DNA of 64,000 nt, taken from contig CM020512.1 of assembly GCA_009823395.1 (NCBI GenBank), positions 7,638,905 to 7,702,904 of the forward strand, read 5' to 3'. This DNA is from Thamnaconus septentrionalis. Lineage: Eukaryota; Chordata; Actinopteri; Tetraodontiformes; Monacanthidae. This document shows positions 32,258 to 45,589 of this stretch, in pieces; the stretch's first letter is position 1; each line of letters opens with the position of its first letter. Both the position numbers and the translations under genes were made by a program. Under the pieces are notes generated by a model. It saw only the letters and a program-made list of their open reading frames with translations. It searched no databases and was not told the DNA's origin.

Positions 32258-33739
32258 CCATGATTTACTGGTGCGATATTTAGAATGGTACCCATTCCTT
32301 GCTTGGCAAAACAGGAAATGAAATGTAGGAGCCGATCAAGTCATACATCAAAATCTGACAAATTTGGAGATTACAGATTGGCAGCGAATTGATGGAGTCA
32401 CTTCCTGTTTAGTTGTATTGTGTATTTGCAGCGTTACAACATTACCATGTTAGTCGGCAACCTGACAATCTTATTTCTTTAAGTTAATTTAACACATTTG
32501 CCGCTACTTTGGGTACATTTTACCACACACACACACTCATGGTTGTGTTGTGGGCCCACAGATGCTATTCCGCATATCTTGGTTGTGACCGGTGGTTGTT
32601 TGAGTTACTCCTGCCGTTTCTGCCCATTCTGACCTCTGACCCCTGACATCAACGAGGTGTTCTCCTCCACGGCTCTTTGGATGATATTTGCTCTCGCTGG
32701 AACCACCCTCTTTAAACCCAAGAGATCGTTGTGCATGAAAATCCCATCAGTATTCCCAGCGAGCAGCTGGTGGCCAACATCCATGTTCACCTCGTGCACT
32801 TTCAAATCTGACGCACAGTTTGGACTTCAGCAAATCGTCTTCACCACGTCGACATGCCTGAACGCACTGAGTCGCTGATTAACTATTTGTGATGACATGC
32901 AACTGAACAGTGTAAAACATTCAAGGTCAGCTCCAATGGATTTTGATTTTTTTTTGTCTCCACATTCTGTCTCCTCAAGGTTCCCCGTACTATGACAACG
33001 TGAGGCCACTGTGCTACAGCGACTCGGACGCCGTCTTGCTGTGTTTTGACATCAGTCGCCCCGACACTGTGGACGGCAGCCTGAAGAAGGTGACAGCAAT
33101 TTTTCTGGGAATTTCTTCTGCCGTGTCCTCGGTGCCTCCATGAAACTATGATGATGCAGTGAATTGTCTTTCACTTGCTCACTAAGGCCCCTTGTGTTTG
33201 TTCCACAGTGGAAAACCGAGATCCTGGATTTCTGTCCCAGCACGCGGATCCTGCTGATTGGCTGCAAGACAGACCTGCGCACAGACGTGTGCACGCTGAT
33301 GGAGCTGTCCAATCAGAAGCAAACGCCCATCGCTTACGAGCAGGTGAGCCAGAGTTACATCATCGCCGTTGTAGCCTAATGAGAACTACCCGCCACCGGA
33401 CTTCTCAAGCACTTCTGATCTAATGAGATGTCACTGACCCCATCCGTTGCTCCGCTCCAACCCTCCTCCCCTCCCCCCCGCCTCCTTCTTCAGGGCTCGG
33501 CTCTGGCCAAGCAGCTGGGCGCCGAGGCCTACCTGGAGTGCTCGGCGTTCACCTCGGAGAAGAGCATCCACAGCGTGTTCCGCACCGCCGCCATGGCCTG
33601 CATCAACAAGCTGCAGCCGCTGGCCAAGAGCAGCCCCACCCGCCGCCTCTCCAAGAGGCTCCTGCACCTGCCCAGCAAGTCGGACCTGCTCACCTCCACC
33701 TTCAAGAAGGAGAAGGCCAAGAGCTGCTCGGTCATGTGA
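25629..33739 (+). CDS. rnd1: Rho-related GTP-binding protein Rho6 (Rnd1)
   Basis: Rnd1 is an atypical Rho-family protein that stays GTP-bound, opposes RhoA signalling (through p190RhoGAP and plexins in mammals) and promotes loss of actin stress fibres. Exons: 25629-25748, 26345-26432, 32980-33089, 33209-33343 and 33494-33739. Borders are GT-AG and phases join. The product is 232 residues, the same length as human RND1. Visible motifs: P-loop GDVQCGKT (20-27); effector region [10 protein letters not shown] (42-51); DTSGSP (67-72), in which the catalytic Gln of ordinary Rho proteins is replaced, in line with lost hydrolysis; CKTD (125-128) for guanine recognition; ECSA (166-169). A basic tail ends in CSVM (229-232), a CAAX box expected to be farnesylated. 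MKERR and [10 protein letters not shown] are typical of RND1. RND3 differs in its N-terminal extension and C-terminal residues. Intron 2 is about 6.5 kb. Confidence 0.97.
26433..32979 (+). other. rnd1 intron 2 (6.5 kb)
   Basis: No coding exon is recognised inside. It contains a poly(T) run near 26697-26723 and (TG)n at about 27104-27135. It also has (GAA)n at about 29597-29636, (GT)n(AT)n at about 29868-29950, (CA)n at about 30709-30740 and a compound TA/TG/TA tract at about 32158-32250. Confidence 0.6.
29234..29249 (+). promoter_or_regulatory. CTCF-like motif in rnd1 intron 2
   Basis: CCCAGCAGGGGGCCTC matches the CTCF core, plus orientation. Confidence 0.4.
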
Positions 33740-35846
33740 GTGGAGCTGGAGGCCACCATCACACCTACGACCCCCGTGCCCCTTGCCGTCTTTGGTCTCG
33801 GGGAAGGGGGGGTGGGCACGGTTTTATCAGGGCGTCCTGCTGAATCCTTTCCTCACCCCCCCGGCAACCAAACAGCCCCTCAGAAGAGGTGGACACCTCG
33901 CTGTCCACTTGCTCCTGAACCTTCGCGCACATCTGTCTTTTTTTTTCTCTCTCTCTCCCCCGCCCGCCGTCTATCTCACCGCCTTTTCTCTAAAACGAGC
34001 CGAGGTTCTCCGGCTCTCCAGCGATCATCCCGTCCGCCTGTAAAACAGTATGCAACTACAAACGGCGTTCACATCTGTCCGGTTGTACTATCTCTTAGCC
34101 GCCCCACATGTTGATTTTGTCCAAAAAACTGGGGAAAAACAACGTGCAACGTGTGATGTTTAACCTTTTGATGACGTGATGTAAATGCCTTCTTGGACAA
34201 GTCGGTAGATATCTTCTTTTTTTTCTTCTTCTAAGTGCAAAAACAATATATCTCGCATGAAGCTGTCAAGGAGTTATCCGAAATCCCGTACTTCCCTCTT
34301 AAGCCAGGCGTGTGTGTGAAAAAAGGAGAGCCGGCTGCTGCTGCTGATGCTGCTGCTGCTGTGTGTTTCCCCCCCCCGTGAAGAGCGCAGGGATGCGGCG
34401 GCGAGGAGGAGAGCGCAGCGGCGAAGAGGAGAGCGCTCCTCGCTATCGCGGCGTAGGTGAGAGCAGGCATGAGGGCTGTTGTGAGTCGCTGAACAGCCCG
34501 TCTAGACTCGTGGCGGCGGTGCTGCTCCGCAAAAAGTGAGCGTAAGTGCCGGAGACTGAAGTGAGCAAAAAAAACGAGGACCCACAGAAATGTGAAGGGG
34601 AGGTTTTGTTTTGGGCTTCCCGCCTCGCTTCGTGTCACGCCGGGAGTCCATTTTCACAAAAGCACTATTTTCAGTGATGGAACGCAGCATAAATAGCATA
34701 GAATAACAATGAGGAGAAAAATGTTGCGACTGGTGGGAGAAAATAAAAAAAAAAAAAACGAGGCCAAGCTGTAGTGGAGGGATTATTTAGCAAGCTGTGG
34801 ATGGACACTGATGACGGTCGAGGCGTCTTTGGGCAGATTGAACCTGGGTCGGGCCGCCTCGTGTGTAGTTTTTAAATGTTCTTTGCAAAAGATTTGTAGC
34901 ATCGTATTAAGCTTTTTTTTTCCAACTGTTCGAAAAACTAATGAATAACTTGTATGCAGTTTTGGGGGGAGGAGGGGGAAACGTCTTTCATATCATGCTC
35001 TCAGCAGTCACTCAGAGTGTTTGACTCCTGTCCTGCGGATTCTTCTGAACTGCAACCAGAACAATGTAGCACTCCCGATCCGACCCCACCCGACTCTTTT
35101 ACCCGAGCTCGAATCGTTGGCTTCATGGTTACGTGCGCGCACGGCATCGACCTCGCCGCTTCTAACCGTAAAGCTTTGACCGATTCAGGCGCTCGCGAGT
35201 CGGAGGTAAAATATGCAGCTTTACAAATCGTCACGCGTAAAACCGCCGCCGCTGTATAAAGAGGTTGCCGATTTGTGTTTACCCTTCGTCGTTCTTCTTC
35301 TTCTACGTAGCCACTGACCATAACCAGCGACGATGTCCTGCTATTATAATCAAAGGTTGTGAACCAGGGAGGAGGAGGAGGAGGAGGAGGAGAGTGGACT
35401 CTTCTGTCAGTGGCGTTTGGTTAGAACTTGCTTTGGCAAGTTGGCAGTGAGCTGTTTGAAAATTGGACCGGTCTAGTCTTGAAAGCTCTGAAAAATCTCA
35501 ACAGTCGTGTGGTGTAAAAGGGCTAGCGAGTGGACAAGGTGACATAATGCGGACGAAGAGGGGAGCAAGTAAACTAAACAAGATGCACAGGCTGGCCCTG
35601 TCCAAAGAAAGCTATTTTTCCATCTTTTGTTTTTGTTTTTTGTATGAAGTGTATTTTCTTTCTTGTAACTAAAAAAAAAGCATGATGATGTGAGTCTTTG
35701 AGTCTTTTCTTTTGCTTCGCTTTGTTAAATATTACCCCTGATGTGGCTGCGTCATCACACACATACGTGGACTTTTGCTTCCCGCATGCAGTCAGAGTGG
35801 AGGGGACACAAAAGTGGTGATTTGCACAAAGGCTTCCACTCCACCG

Positions 35847-35900
<54 letters not shown>

Positions 35901-36171
35901 CAAAATTCCTCGGCATCGCCTAGCAACAGCTTGGTGTTGGAGACTGAGGCTGGCCAGTGGCAGCGAGGCCCCGTCGACTGACGCACACATCCACACATCC
36001 ATTATCCCGGCTGCAGCTCAGCTCAGCATTTTATTGCCGGGCTCGTGCGGCGGAAAGGTTTCTTGATTTTCTCCTCCGGTTTTTTTTGGGTGGGCAGGGA
36101 GTGGGGTGGGGGGGGCCGAGAGACGGCGGATCGGACTGTCGGTTCATTATGCAGCCTTTGTGTTGTGGTCG

Positions 36172-36203
<32 letters not shown>

Positions 36204-36495
36204 CGCGTGTGTGTGTGTGCGTGCGTGTGGTACAATGATGCAGTCAAACTCCTACGCATGTCCTATCGAAGTTATATGAGTGTGCACACTGTCTCCTGTT
36301 TTATAATCATTGTGGGATGTCACAATGGAAATGTTGCTGATGTGAATATTTATTTATGAGCTTTGTATGCCTTTTTTTTTTTTTTTTTATTGAAATGTAA
36401 TTTTTTTTCGTTCAGAATCTATTTTGGAAATTGGACATGATGTCTTTTTTTTTTGTTCTTGCCGTGTGTTTAAATAAAGCTTGATTTGTCTGCCA
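33740..36495 (+). other. rnd1: rnd1 3' UTR
   Basis: The 2.7 kb between the TGA and a canonical AATAAA at 36473-36478 is inferred to be 3' UTR. It contains a (CT)n(CA)n tract (about 35848-35896) and a (GT)n tract (about 36174-36203). The T-rich, AT-rich final 150 bases look like a real 3' end. Confidence 0.55.
36473..36478 (+). terminator. rnd1: Polyadenylation signal of rnd1
   Basis: AATAAA followed by GCTTGATTTGTCTG, in a T-rich context after a long gene-free stretch downstream of the rnd1 stop codon. Confidence 0.6.
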
Positions 36496-38113
36496 CCTTA
36501 GTCTCCTGTCATTTAATCAATGAAACGTCGACATAAAGATCATCATACTCTCAGTTTATGTTGAAAATTATTAAATTATGTCGTATAAAATAATTGAATT
36601 CATTTTTTAAATTTAATAAAAGCTTTCAGCCGTCCTCAACCAAGAAGTTTTCCTTTTTCCTTCCTTTCATCTATTTGTAATTTTTTTGTAACCAGTCTCA
36701 AGTGTATTAAAAACCAGCGTATAAAAGTGGATGAAAATGTACCCAATCATGCATTACCTACATTATCTGGAAGGCAGCTCCTTATCTCCGACACTCTCCA
36801 TGCTAATGAGTCCTCTAACGGGATCCGTGTCACTGCATGCATGGCAAACATGCCTCATTAAGCTCGGCAAATTGAAATCGTGATGGACAGGGGATTACTG
36901 TCAACTGGTTCAACCATCATGTGAGATCACAAGGCTCTCGCACGGACGACCAGGCAATCACTTCCTCAGGTCGGGGAAAAAAGTTCTTTAGTTTGAGGCG
37001 GGTTGAGCAATGCAGCTGGCTGCTGGCCATCCAAACTACCGAAGGACGGCGGCAGGATACATCCTGGACATCAAGTAGAGAGAAACAATGATTCTGACAA
37101 ATCCAAGGCACAAACGAGAGCAATGGCCGTGTGTACATTTCACGTTTTGCACAATTGACTATGCAAGGAATCTGTGTATTTCATATTCGGAGTCTCCTGC
37201 AGAAAAAAAAAAAAAGATTTTAGCCTAATGCTAAAACTGAAACGGACCAAAAAACATGTTACCGTAGGGTTGCATTGGATCGTCGTGACTATCACTGAGG
37301 TATCCGCCCCTTTGATGACATCACCGAGGACCAAACCCTAGAGTTTTTGCGACATATGGGAGCTCTAAAGGCGCCAGGTCTTCCCCCAGACTGAGTGACA
37401 GCACTTGGCACGCGTCTCTACCTGCAGGTTGGCAGGAATATTCGCGGCGTCTCAAGGCTGCAGCCCGGAGACGCTCTCGGCTGCTCCTCTCATCCGTCTT
37501 CAAACGTGCCACATCTGGCCGTCGCCGCCCGCTGCCAGCTGCACGGACGACTCCGGCTGGCCCGGCGCCACCCAAGACTGCAGAGGTGCTGACGGACGGA
37601 CGGAGCCAAGAACCTTCACGCTGCCTCTTCCTTCCTCCAGTGACTGCTGACACTTAGCCGCTGCTAATGAGACACGGTGGAGTGAGTGATATCTGCGGGC
37701 GGGGAATGTCGGCTTATACCCAGCCATGTTGTAATGAAGCCTCCGCATTGTCTTCCGGCCTTTTCACATATACACACCACCAACCAGCCTGTGCCTATGC
37801 AACCAGTGAAAGTGAACGTGGGAGAAGTCAACATGATGCCAGCTGGTCCTCACAAGTAGCAAAAGTGCATATTCATATTCACATTTTTTTCTTCAGTATG
37901 CTTTCAGCTGTTTCCAGAGTTTTTGAAACATGTTTATTAATCAAGATTCAGGCGCCTTTCACTGGACACCATCATGTTACAAATGCACAGAGATGAGGAA
38001 AGCTCATGCAACTGTTGTTGGTGAATACGGACAAAATGGCATTGAATATGGAATGCAAGGGGTATGAGAAGCAAGCGGCAAATAAATTCATACCTATATC
38101 ATTTTCACTTGCT

Positions 38114-38384
38114 AAATGGACTGCACTTATATAGCGCTTTCCAGTACCTTCACGCTACCCCAAAGCACTTAGCAATGGCCTCTCATTCACCCATTCACTC
38201 ACATACTCTTACACCAATGGGTGGCTGCTGCCATGCAAGGCGCTGCTTTAGCCCCACTGGGAGCAATTTTAGGGTTAAGTGTCTTGCCCAAGGACACAAC
38301 AACAGACTGGGATGGAGCGGGATTTGAACCGCCAACCCTTTCAGTCACTGGACAACTCGCTCTACCTCCTGAGCTACAGTCGCC
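38114..38384 (-). mobile_element. tRNA-derived SINE
   Basis: Read on the minus strand, the head (from 38384) carries a Pol III A box TAGCTCAGGAGG (38365-38376) and B box GGTTCAAATCC (38320-38330), about 35 bases apart as in a tRNA promoter. A body follows that ends in a GCGCTATATAAGTGCAGTCC-type 3' region, commonly seen in teleost genomes. The family name is not assigned. This is not a functional tRNA gene because no complete cloverleaf is apparent. Confidence 0.75.
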
Positions 38385-39514
38385 CAGTTCACAGCTTCAT
38401 GCCCATGGCTACACCGCCGTGTCAGTCAGGGTTGCCAAATGCAGTCAAACTAGCAGCAATGTTTCATTATTTTTTTTCAAGCCCTCACTTCATCCCACAT
38501 GTTTTTTTAAGCTCACTGTGATGTAAACTGGGAAAAAAAATCCTCTGGAGTAGATCAGAGTTCTGGGCTACTGTAGATATGCGGTGGCCCAATATACCTG
38601 CATCCAATGAAAACACAGCCGCCATTCACTTATAGTGATTTACATTACATCCTGGAACTTTACACCAGAGAGGGGGTCTGATTGGGGTGAACGCTTTACG
38701 GTTATCTAAATCCAGACATCTGGACCAGCGAGAACGCGTAAATACAAATTTCGTACCAAACACCCAAAAATCAACAATGTTTAACGTTTAAGGTCGACTG
38801 CTGACTTTGTACATGCCGGCAGACACACACTGGGTGTGAGGACGTGTAAATGGGCCACATACGCCGCTAGTCTGAGTAAATTAGGCCAACATCTGGACGG
38901 CCGCAGAGAGTTCAATTGGCCACTCAGCTGTGGCTCCTGTCTCCGGGGCTCGGTTAAGGAGAAGTGGCATCACGGCACAGTCCAGTGCGCTTCCGCAACC
39001 GACCCTGCAATTTTCGCCAGGTACCTCGGAGACTGAGAGGCCCCTTTGTTTGCAAGGTAAACAGCGGGCCACTTTGGACTGACTGAGGATTATCGTGTTG
39101 AACACAGACTAAAAAAAAAAGGTGGGCAGCATGGGCAGCTGCCTTTTCCCGACAACAGGCCAATTGCGCAGGAAAGCGGCAGATCCGTTCAACTAATCAC
39201 AAAATCAATTTTCGCCACCAAATTAAATTCACGAGAACGACGATGTCGCTATCTCTCCGGTGACATCGGGTCTATTCATTTAAAAATGAAGACTGACGGT
39301 GGAGAATCTTCCAGCGCACAGCTTCTTCACTAACTCAATTGAAGGTTGTAAATGCAAAAATCAATGTTCTGTGCATAATCTTTTTCTGCGGACAAAAAGA
39401 AAAACCTTGCGACGGTGAGTCAGTGCTCAGGCCGGATGGGAAGTTACTGGGTAACAGTGTTCAAAGGGGGAGTTACTCAGCGCCGAGTACACAGCCGTCG
39501 GTGCTGTTGTGTAA

Positions 39515-39925
39515 CAACAAAATCATGTTCAGAGTCCTTGGAAAAACTCGGATGACTCTCTGTTCTGTGAGGGCACTAAAATGCAGCAGCACTTCTTGAA
39601 AAAAGAGAAGAATTCCTGGCCTGTGCTGCCGAGCGGATCAACGTCTGAAAACAGCCTTCCAGAACCGGAGGATGACATCAGAGGACAGTCTTTGATAGGC
39701 GGGAACGACATCATACAAAAAGAAGCTCAGGTCGCATTTGTCTCTGAAGAGAGAAGCGCCCAGCTTGCACAACTGCTCTTCAAGCAGACCTCCATACTTC
39801 CGCTACCTTTAAGTGATGTTTTGGAAAATCATTTTTCCGACTCACTGCCTTCGAACAGGGAGAAAGACGGCCTGGCTGTCCTGATATCAGGGCTATACAA
39901 CTTTGCACAGCCCACTAATGCATAA
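39515..39925 (+). other. Unexplained open reading frame, no recognised homology
   Basis: A frame of 136 codons is open from the stop at 39512-39514 to the stop at 39923-39925. Its first ATG at 39581 gives 114 residues. Unlike most long frames here it is not low-complexity. It is hydrophilic in the first half (KKEKNSWPVLPSGSTSEN, PEPEDDIRG) with a mixed, leucine-containing second half. I recognise no domain. It could be a diverged transposon-derived fragment, a lineage-specific exon, or chance. Confidence 0.25.
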
Positions 39926-42408
39926 TAACATCTACACAGACATCTCTAGCTGGCTCTGAGACGCTGTTCTGGTCTCTGAGCCTAAAAAAGATAAGACTGT
40001 GTTAGAGGAGGTGAGGAGGAGTTGAAGAGATAATAAATGATTTCGCTTGGTGACAACCCATCAGCAGCATAGCGGCACCGGACAAGCCTTCCCTTCTGAG
40101 CCCTGGCGCTCGGTGAACGCCACTAAACGCCACTCTGAGACTGCTCACCACCCTCCCCTCCCTGTTTGACCCCTGACCTCTGACTACAGGCCGTGGATGA
40201 ACACGAGGCTCCCCCCCCCCCACCGCCTGCACTCTCCCCCTTGACCTCCTCTTTCCCTGCCAGCAGCAGCAGCAGCTCCAACGAGCTCATGGCCACATGT
40301 CAGCCATCGTTTAACGCCCCCGGTGGCCAAAGTTGCAAAGCGCAACTTGTTTTATATCGTGAAAACGGACAGCGAGGGGTTCCGTTGAGACACAGCGCTA
40401 CAGTGGAATCACACACAAACACGTCGGCGCTTTTGGGACGTTTGCTTAGTCATGGCTGGCATCAGAGGAGCCTCTGTTTCTGTCGTTCTGAACAAAATAA
40501 CGAGTAAGAACACGTGGGAAGAGAAAGAGAGAAGAAAAATTGGGAACATTTTGTTCCAGTCTTCTCGGTTTAAGTCACAGAGAGACAGCCTTTCCAGCAG
40601 GCACCAACATGATGCACGCAGCAGATTTTACTGTCATGATAAAAAAAAAAATAACTTTGAGCCAATCAGAGCTGCAGATGAAAACTGGATAAAAGCATCA
40701 AATAGCAAAAGCTTTACAATCGATTTGCCACGTGAGGTGGATCATTTAATAAACAGTCGAATGGCCAGTGACCAATTCTCTTTTGTCTGGTCTGTTTGTG
40801 TCTCTGCTTCTTGTACTGCGGATACAAATCTCACGTGCGCACAAACATGGCCACACACACACACACACACAGATACACAGTGAGGCACATGGCCCGTGAC
40901 CTTCTCGGCCATCGCTGGGCAACTGCACACAAAGGCGCAGGTTTACTCTGCTCGACACAGTGGGACAGTGTCTGCGCACACACACACACACACACACACA
41001 CACGCAACCACATCTGCAACAGTGGAGCAATAAGCAGGAGACCTGATGCTCTTTGTCCTTGATGCTGATTAGATCACAGGTCAGCTGCAGCAGGACCGTG
41101 CGCACAGTGGCGGTAATTACGCCGTAATTACAACTAAGCGCGTGCCTTTGTTAGGCTGAATCGCTGATGTCACTGCAGGCTGTCGGCCCGCTGCGACGTG
41201 CAACTCTGAACCCTGCAGAGCCCGGGAGAAACATCGTGCGACACTCGGGAGAGCGGCAAGACAGAAACCTCCATTAGCGTTGCGACCGCACTGCATGTGT
41301 GTGTGTGTGCAGCCGTTGTCGCCGAGGACCCCCGCAGCTATGAGGGAAGTATTAGCGAGTGTGCATGCGCGTGCGTGTGTGCATCTGCGCGTGATAGCGA
41401 GGACAGCATTCTGCTCTGGCATTTTCCCCACTGCCTGCTACCTCTTCGGGGGGGAAAGCACGGCCAAAGGCGGGGCAGTGTTTGCCTTCAGTGAGATGGA
41501 GGAGGATACACACAGGACGAGACCCCCTCCCCCCCAGCCCCAACCACCCCCCACTGAGCAATAACTCTCCTGCTCTTGGGGGTAGAGGTGGGTTTAGAGG
41601 AAGAAAGAGAAGGCAGAAAGGTTGTGTTCACAGACAAGAGGGCGTCTCCTGTAGCTTAGCTTCAGTAATCTAATAAAAAAAAAATGGGGGGGGGGGGGGC
41701 ATAAAGAGAAGTGCATTCTAATGAAGAGGCATGTGTGATGTTTTTTGTTCAGCCTGCTGCAACAGTGGAGGGATGGCGGAGAGCAAAAGGGAGGGCGATG
41801 TGTGTGACTCAAACACAGAGGCAAGCGGTGACATTGATCCTCTGCGACAAGAAAGCTGCAAAAAGCACCAAGGAAACACACACACACACACACACACACA
41901 GTAGCGGGATGTTCTCACATGTGCACACTTAAAGGAGGTACTGAAGCAAAGAAGCCAGTGCGGATTACATAAGTGCTGCACTGAAGGGAGGGCAGTGTGC
42001 AGCTCCGTGCCGGGAGAACTGAAATGAACGGCGGCGGCGGCGGCGGGGGGCTGCGGCGGCGAGGTGGCGTCACATCCATCTGGCCGCTCGCGCACGAAGC
42101 GCAAGAGTGGCGAGGCCACGATCTGTCGCTGTTTAAAGCTGGGCGCGCTGATTTGTAGCGAGCACATCCGTTGTCATGGCGACAACAGGTGGCACATCCG
42201 TGGCAGAGGCATGATTGACTACTTTTCCTTGTGTGAGTATGAAATGCACGGGGTGCAGGCAGTGATGTTATCTTGCTGGATAGTTTTGCTGTAAATACAT
42301 GATGTTAAAAAAAAACAATTCCAAGTGCATTTTTGTTTTTATTTTAGCATTATTGGAACCATGTATTGAGTGCAACCTGGATAATCTTAAAACCCACTTT
42401 TTTTTATA

Positions 42409-42480
42409 TTAAAGGCTCAGTGTGTGAGATATAGTGACATCTAATGGTCATAAAGCACATTGCAAAATGTGGATGTAACC
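42409..42480 (+). repeat. Fragment of a teleost interspersed repeat
   Basis: TTAAAGGCTCAGTGTGTGAG followed by ATATAGTGACATCTAATGGT resembles the start of a repeat common in fish genomes (AAAGGCTCAGTGTGTA...TTAGTGGCATCTAGTGG). This is recognised from memory and the end is not defined. Confidence 0.4.
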
Positions 42481-43626
42481 CATGAGCAGATCCACTTTCT
42501 GGGTTCCAAAATCACTATTTCATGTAAATAAAAATTCTTAAGGAATGACTTTTATTGACTTCACCCAACTAATCATGAGGATGTATTTTCTGTTCTATTT
42601 AATGCCAACCATTAGCTTTAAATGAAACGTGGCGTAACGGTGCACTTATCCCATTTTCTAATTGTACCTTTGACAGTCGGATTTGAAAACTGATGAAGCA
42701 AATGTGCCCACTCAGTCATTCCCAGGACTTTTCTCCCTCACAAATTTAAATTTGAAAAAATAAAACGAACCGCTAATCCTGGCATTACTCGCCTTATAGT
42801 AGCTACTGCAGATTCAGCCTCTTCCTGCTTGGATCCATATCTTGTCTCCCAGCGCCGTTTCCTCGATCTGGGTTATAGTAGAAGAAACAGTTACATCACA
42901 TGTGGGTTAAATATAATCTCCGCGTTACCAGTAATATCTTCCAGGACGTGCGCTCAGCCGAAGCAGAGAATGCTGGTTCAGCCCACACTCTGGCATAGCA
43001 ATCTAATTGTGTAAGTGTTCAGGGGTTGTTGATTTTTTCATAAGCTGGTGCATATTTATTTTCTATATTTGTATTTATAGCACATGCTAAATGAGTCACT
43101 GGTGAATCCTGTGTGCAGGATCAGCCCTGAACCAATATTGACTGGTTTAACTATAGGCTCTTCCGTCGCAGTATTTGTAGCTGAGCTTCATACATTTTCA
43201 TGTGTTGTATCGGGAGTATAAGAGGTATAAGGCACATGAAAAAGTATGAAAGGATTTAAAGGCCTTGTGTGGAACATTGGAAGGGATTTTTGGCATGGAA
43301 AACATGTATGTTATGAGTTTGATGGATTCATTAGAAATTAATAACTGTTGCGTTTTCATTCTCAAACTCAAAAGCATTTGAAGCATCCAATACAGCCTTA
43401 GTGTTCATATTCTCGTCGTCAACACAAAGATGTGCCAGCCTGCAGCCTCAAAAGCAAAAACTGAGACAGCTTTAGCACGTCTTTAATCGACTGGTGGTTC
43501 TCTTCCCTTTAATTGAATTTAATTTCAATTCAAGAAACGCTGGGCTTTTGCAAATAAAGAGCAGCCTGAGCAGAGCTTTCAATCTGTATCTGTGACGACC
43601 AGGTCAAAAACGCCTACCAGTGGCCG

Positions 43627-43627
<1 letters not shown>

Positions 43628-43670
<43 letters not shown>
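43628..43670 (+). repeat. (CTG)14 trinucleotide repeat
   Basis: Fourteen uninterrupted CTG units (CAG on the minus strand) in intergenic DNA. It reads as poly-Cys, poly-Leu or poly-Gln depending on frame, and no gene is supported. Confidence 0.95.
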
Positions 43671-44234
43671 GGCGCCCCGTCATTGAAGCAAGTCGATAAA
43701 TCTGCCAGCATCCGGCTAGAAAAGCAGAAGGGCTCTACTAAATCAGGCAGACTGCCGAGGAGCCGCATAGGCGAACAGAATGTGAGGAACCACCCCGCCA
43801 AAGGCACACATGCACGGTATAGCATTGATCAATCAGTGTGTCTCCTCACACGTGCGGGAAAACTAACTAGCATGCGAACAGAGTTTTACTTGCTAATTCC
43901 GAGAAAATGTGCAAAAAAAAAAAAAAAATCTAAAAGAACTTTGACATTCAAAGAGGAAAAACTGGGTGAAATATTGAAAATATTTTTTTCACTGAAAAGA
44001 AGTAGGCTACATCTGGAGGAGCTGCTCCTCATTACAGTGACAGGAGATGTAGATAAGTGTGCCCTGCCCCCAAATAGACGGGTACGGCTGGCTTTGGCGG
44101 CACAGGATGAGAGGACGACGAGGAGGCAGGCGGGCGGGCGGGAGATGTGCCAGGGTTCTCCCCACAGCCTGAGACACTCTAATTAACTCGCACAGTGGAG
44201 AGAGGGAGGGATGGAGGGAGGGGAGGGGGCACCG

Positions 44235-44260
44235 GCAGCAGCAGCAGCAGCAGCAGCAGC
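44235..44260 (+). repeat. (CAG)8 repeat
   Basis: A short uninterrupted CAG run 0.6 kb from the (CTG)14 tract and in the opposite sense. Intergenic. Confidence 0.9.
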
Positions 44261-45589
44261 TCTGCACTGTCACACAGTCCTTCTCTCATCACCGCCGCCC
44301 GCCAGCGCAGGAAACAGGGTGCACGGCTCATCTGATGGAAAACGAGTGCCAGCGTGCTCCTCACGCTGAGCGGCCTGTCTTGTCGCACCAAGAGAGTCTA
44401 TTTCCAGAGACTCTATGAGCAGGATTTCGAAGCTACGACAGCGTAAAGCTATATTTGCATTTAGACATTTTTTGACTGCGATTTGAAGTTAGGGTGTTCT
44501 CTAGTATGGGATAGTTGAGCCCGGATTGAAATGAAAACCATGTGCTCCAGTTCATGGAGGTTTGGGTGGTGTTTTTAATCATCATAATTCTTGAGTTTCC
44601 ACCCAATGTAATAATGCACAGGCCGCTAGTCATTACAAAGTGCATCACAAAGTCCACATACTGCTCATGTGATGTCATGGTGTTCATGGTCCGGAAGATG
44701 CTGCAGTCCAATCTGACTCATTAACGCCATGTTTTCAGTGCAGATATCCAATGTAGCCTACAAACCGGAGCTGCATCTTATGCACCATAGCATTTAAAAG
44801 TAGCTTTTCTAGGAGGTAACCCTTGCTGCATTCTCACACAAGCATGCATCCTAAGAAAACACAATTCCCTGCTATCCATGATTGCAAGTGAAGTTACCTC
44901 CCAAGAAGAAGAAAATGCAGGAGAAATCACCACAAAATGTGCCAATATGTAATAAAATGTTTATTTAGGAAGTTGTGTCAGGTCACACTGTACATGGCTT
45001 CTATGTACACAAATACAAAGAGAAGTAACTGGCAGAGAGAATGTCACAATTTGCACGCATTTGGGAAAAAAAAAAAACTGTCAAAGGGATGAGATCAAAC
45101 CGATGAAAAACAAGAGGAGAGGACAAGAGGACAAGAGGAGAGGTAGCGGCTGAGCGGCGGCACATTTGACCAGATGGGTCCCGGTCTGCTTTGCGAGAGC
45201 AGCAGATGCTCCGAGATCCGAGGCCACAGAAATGCCTGCAGCCGCTAAATACCGGAGCGATAAAGAGGCCAAGCCCGTGGTCAGGCGCTTTTCTTACATG
45301 TGCACTCATTCTCAAATGTAGGTTAAAGGTATTTCCTCATCCTGTAGCGCTCAGATCAAATGGAAAGCACTCTTGATGGATGGGTGGATGGATGGATGGA
45401 TGGATGGATGGACAGCTAATGTGCTCTTGGCAGAGCTCAGCAAAAGGCAAAACAATAAAAGCAGAAACAAAAACACATATTAATAAATCCTACTAACTGA
45501 AGTAATACAGTGCTTATGTGTTTGTGATATTTTCCAGTTGCTTTTGTTTGAGGAATGTTTAAAAGGTGCAATGTACAGGAACAACGCTC

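Noticed and set aside
37310..37345. Possible eighth copy of the palindromic-core repeat (CCCTTTGATGACATCACCGA)
   Set aside because: The second conserved block (CTGTAAACAGAGGGCTAAAT) is absent nearby.
40452..40883. 143-residue open frame
   Set aside because: It ends in a CA repeat (HTHTHT) and shows no domain or splice context. It is probably a chance frame.
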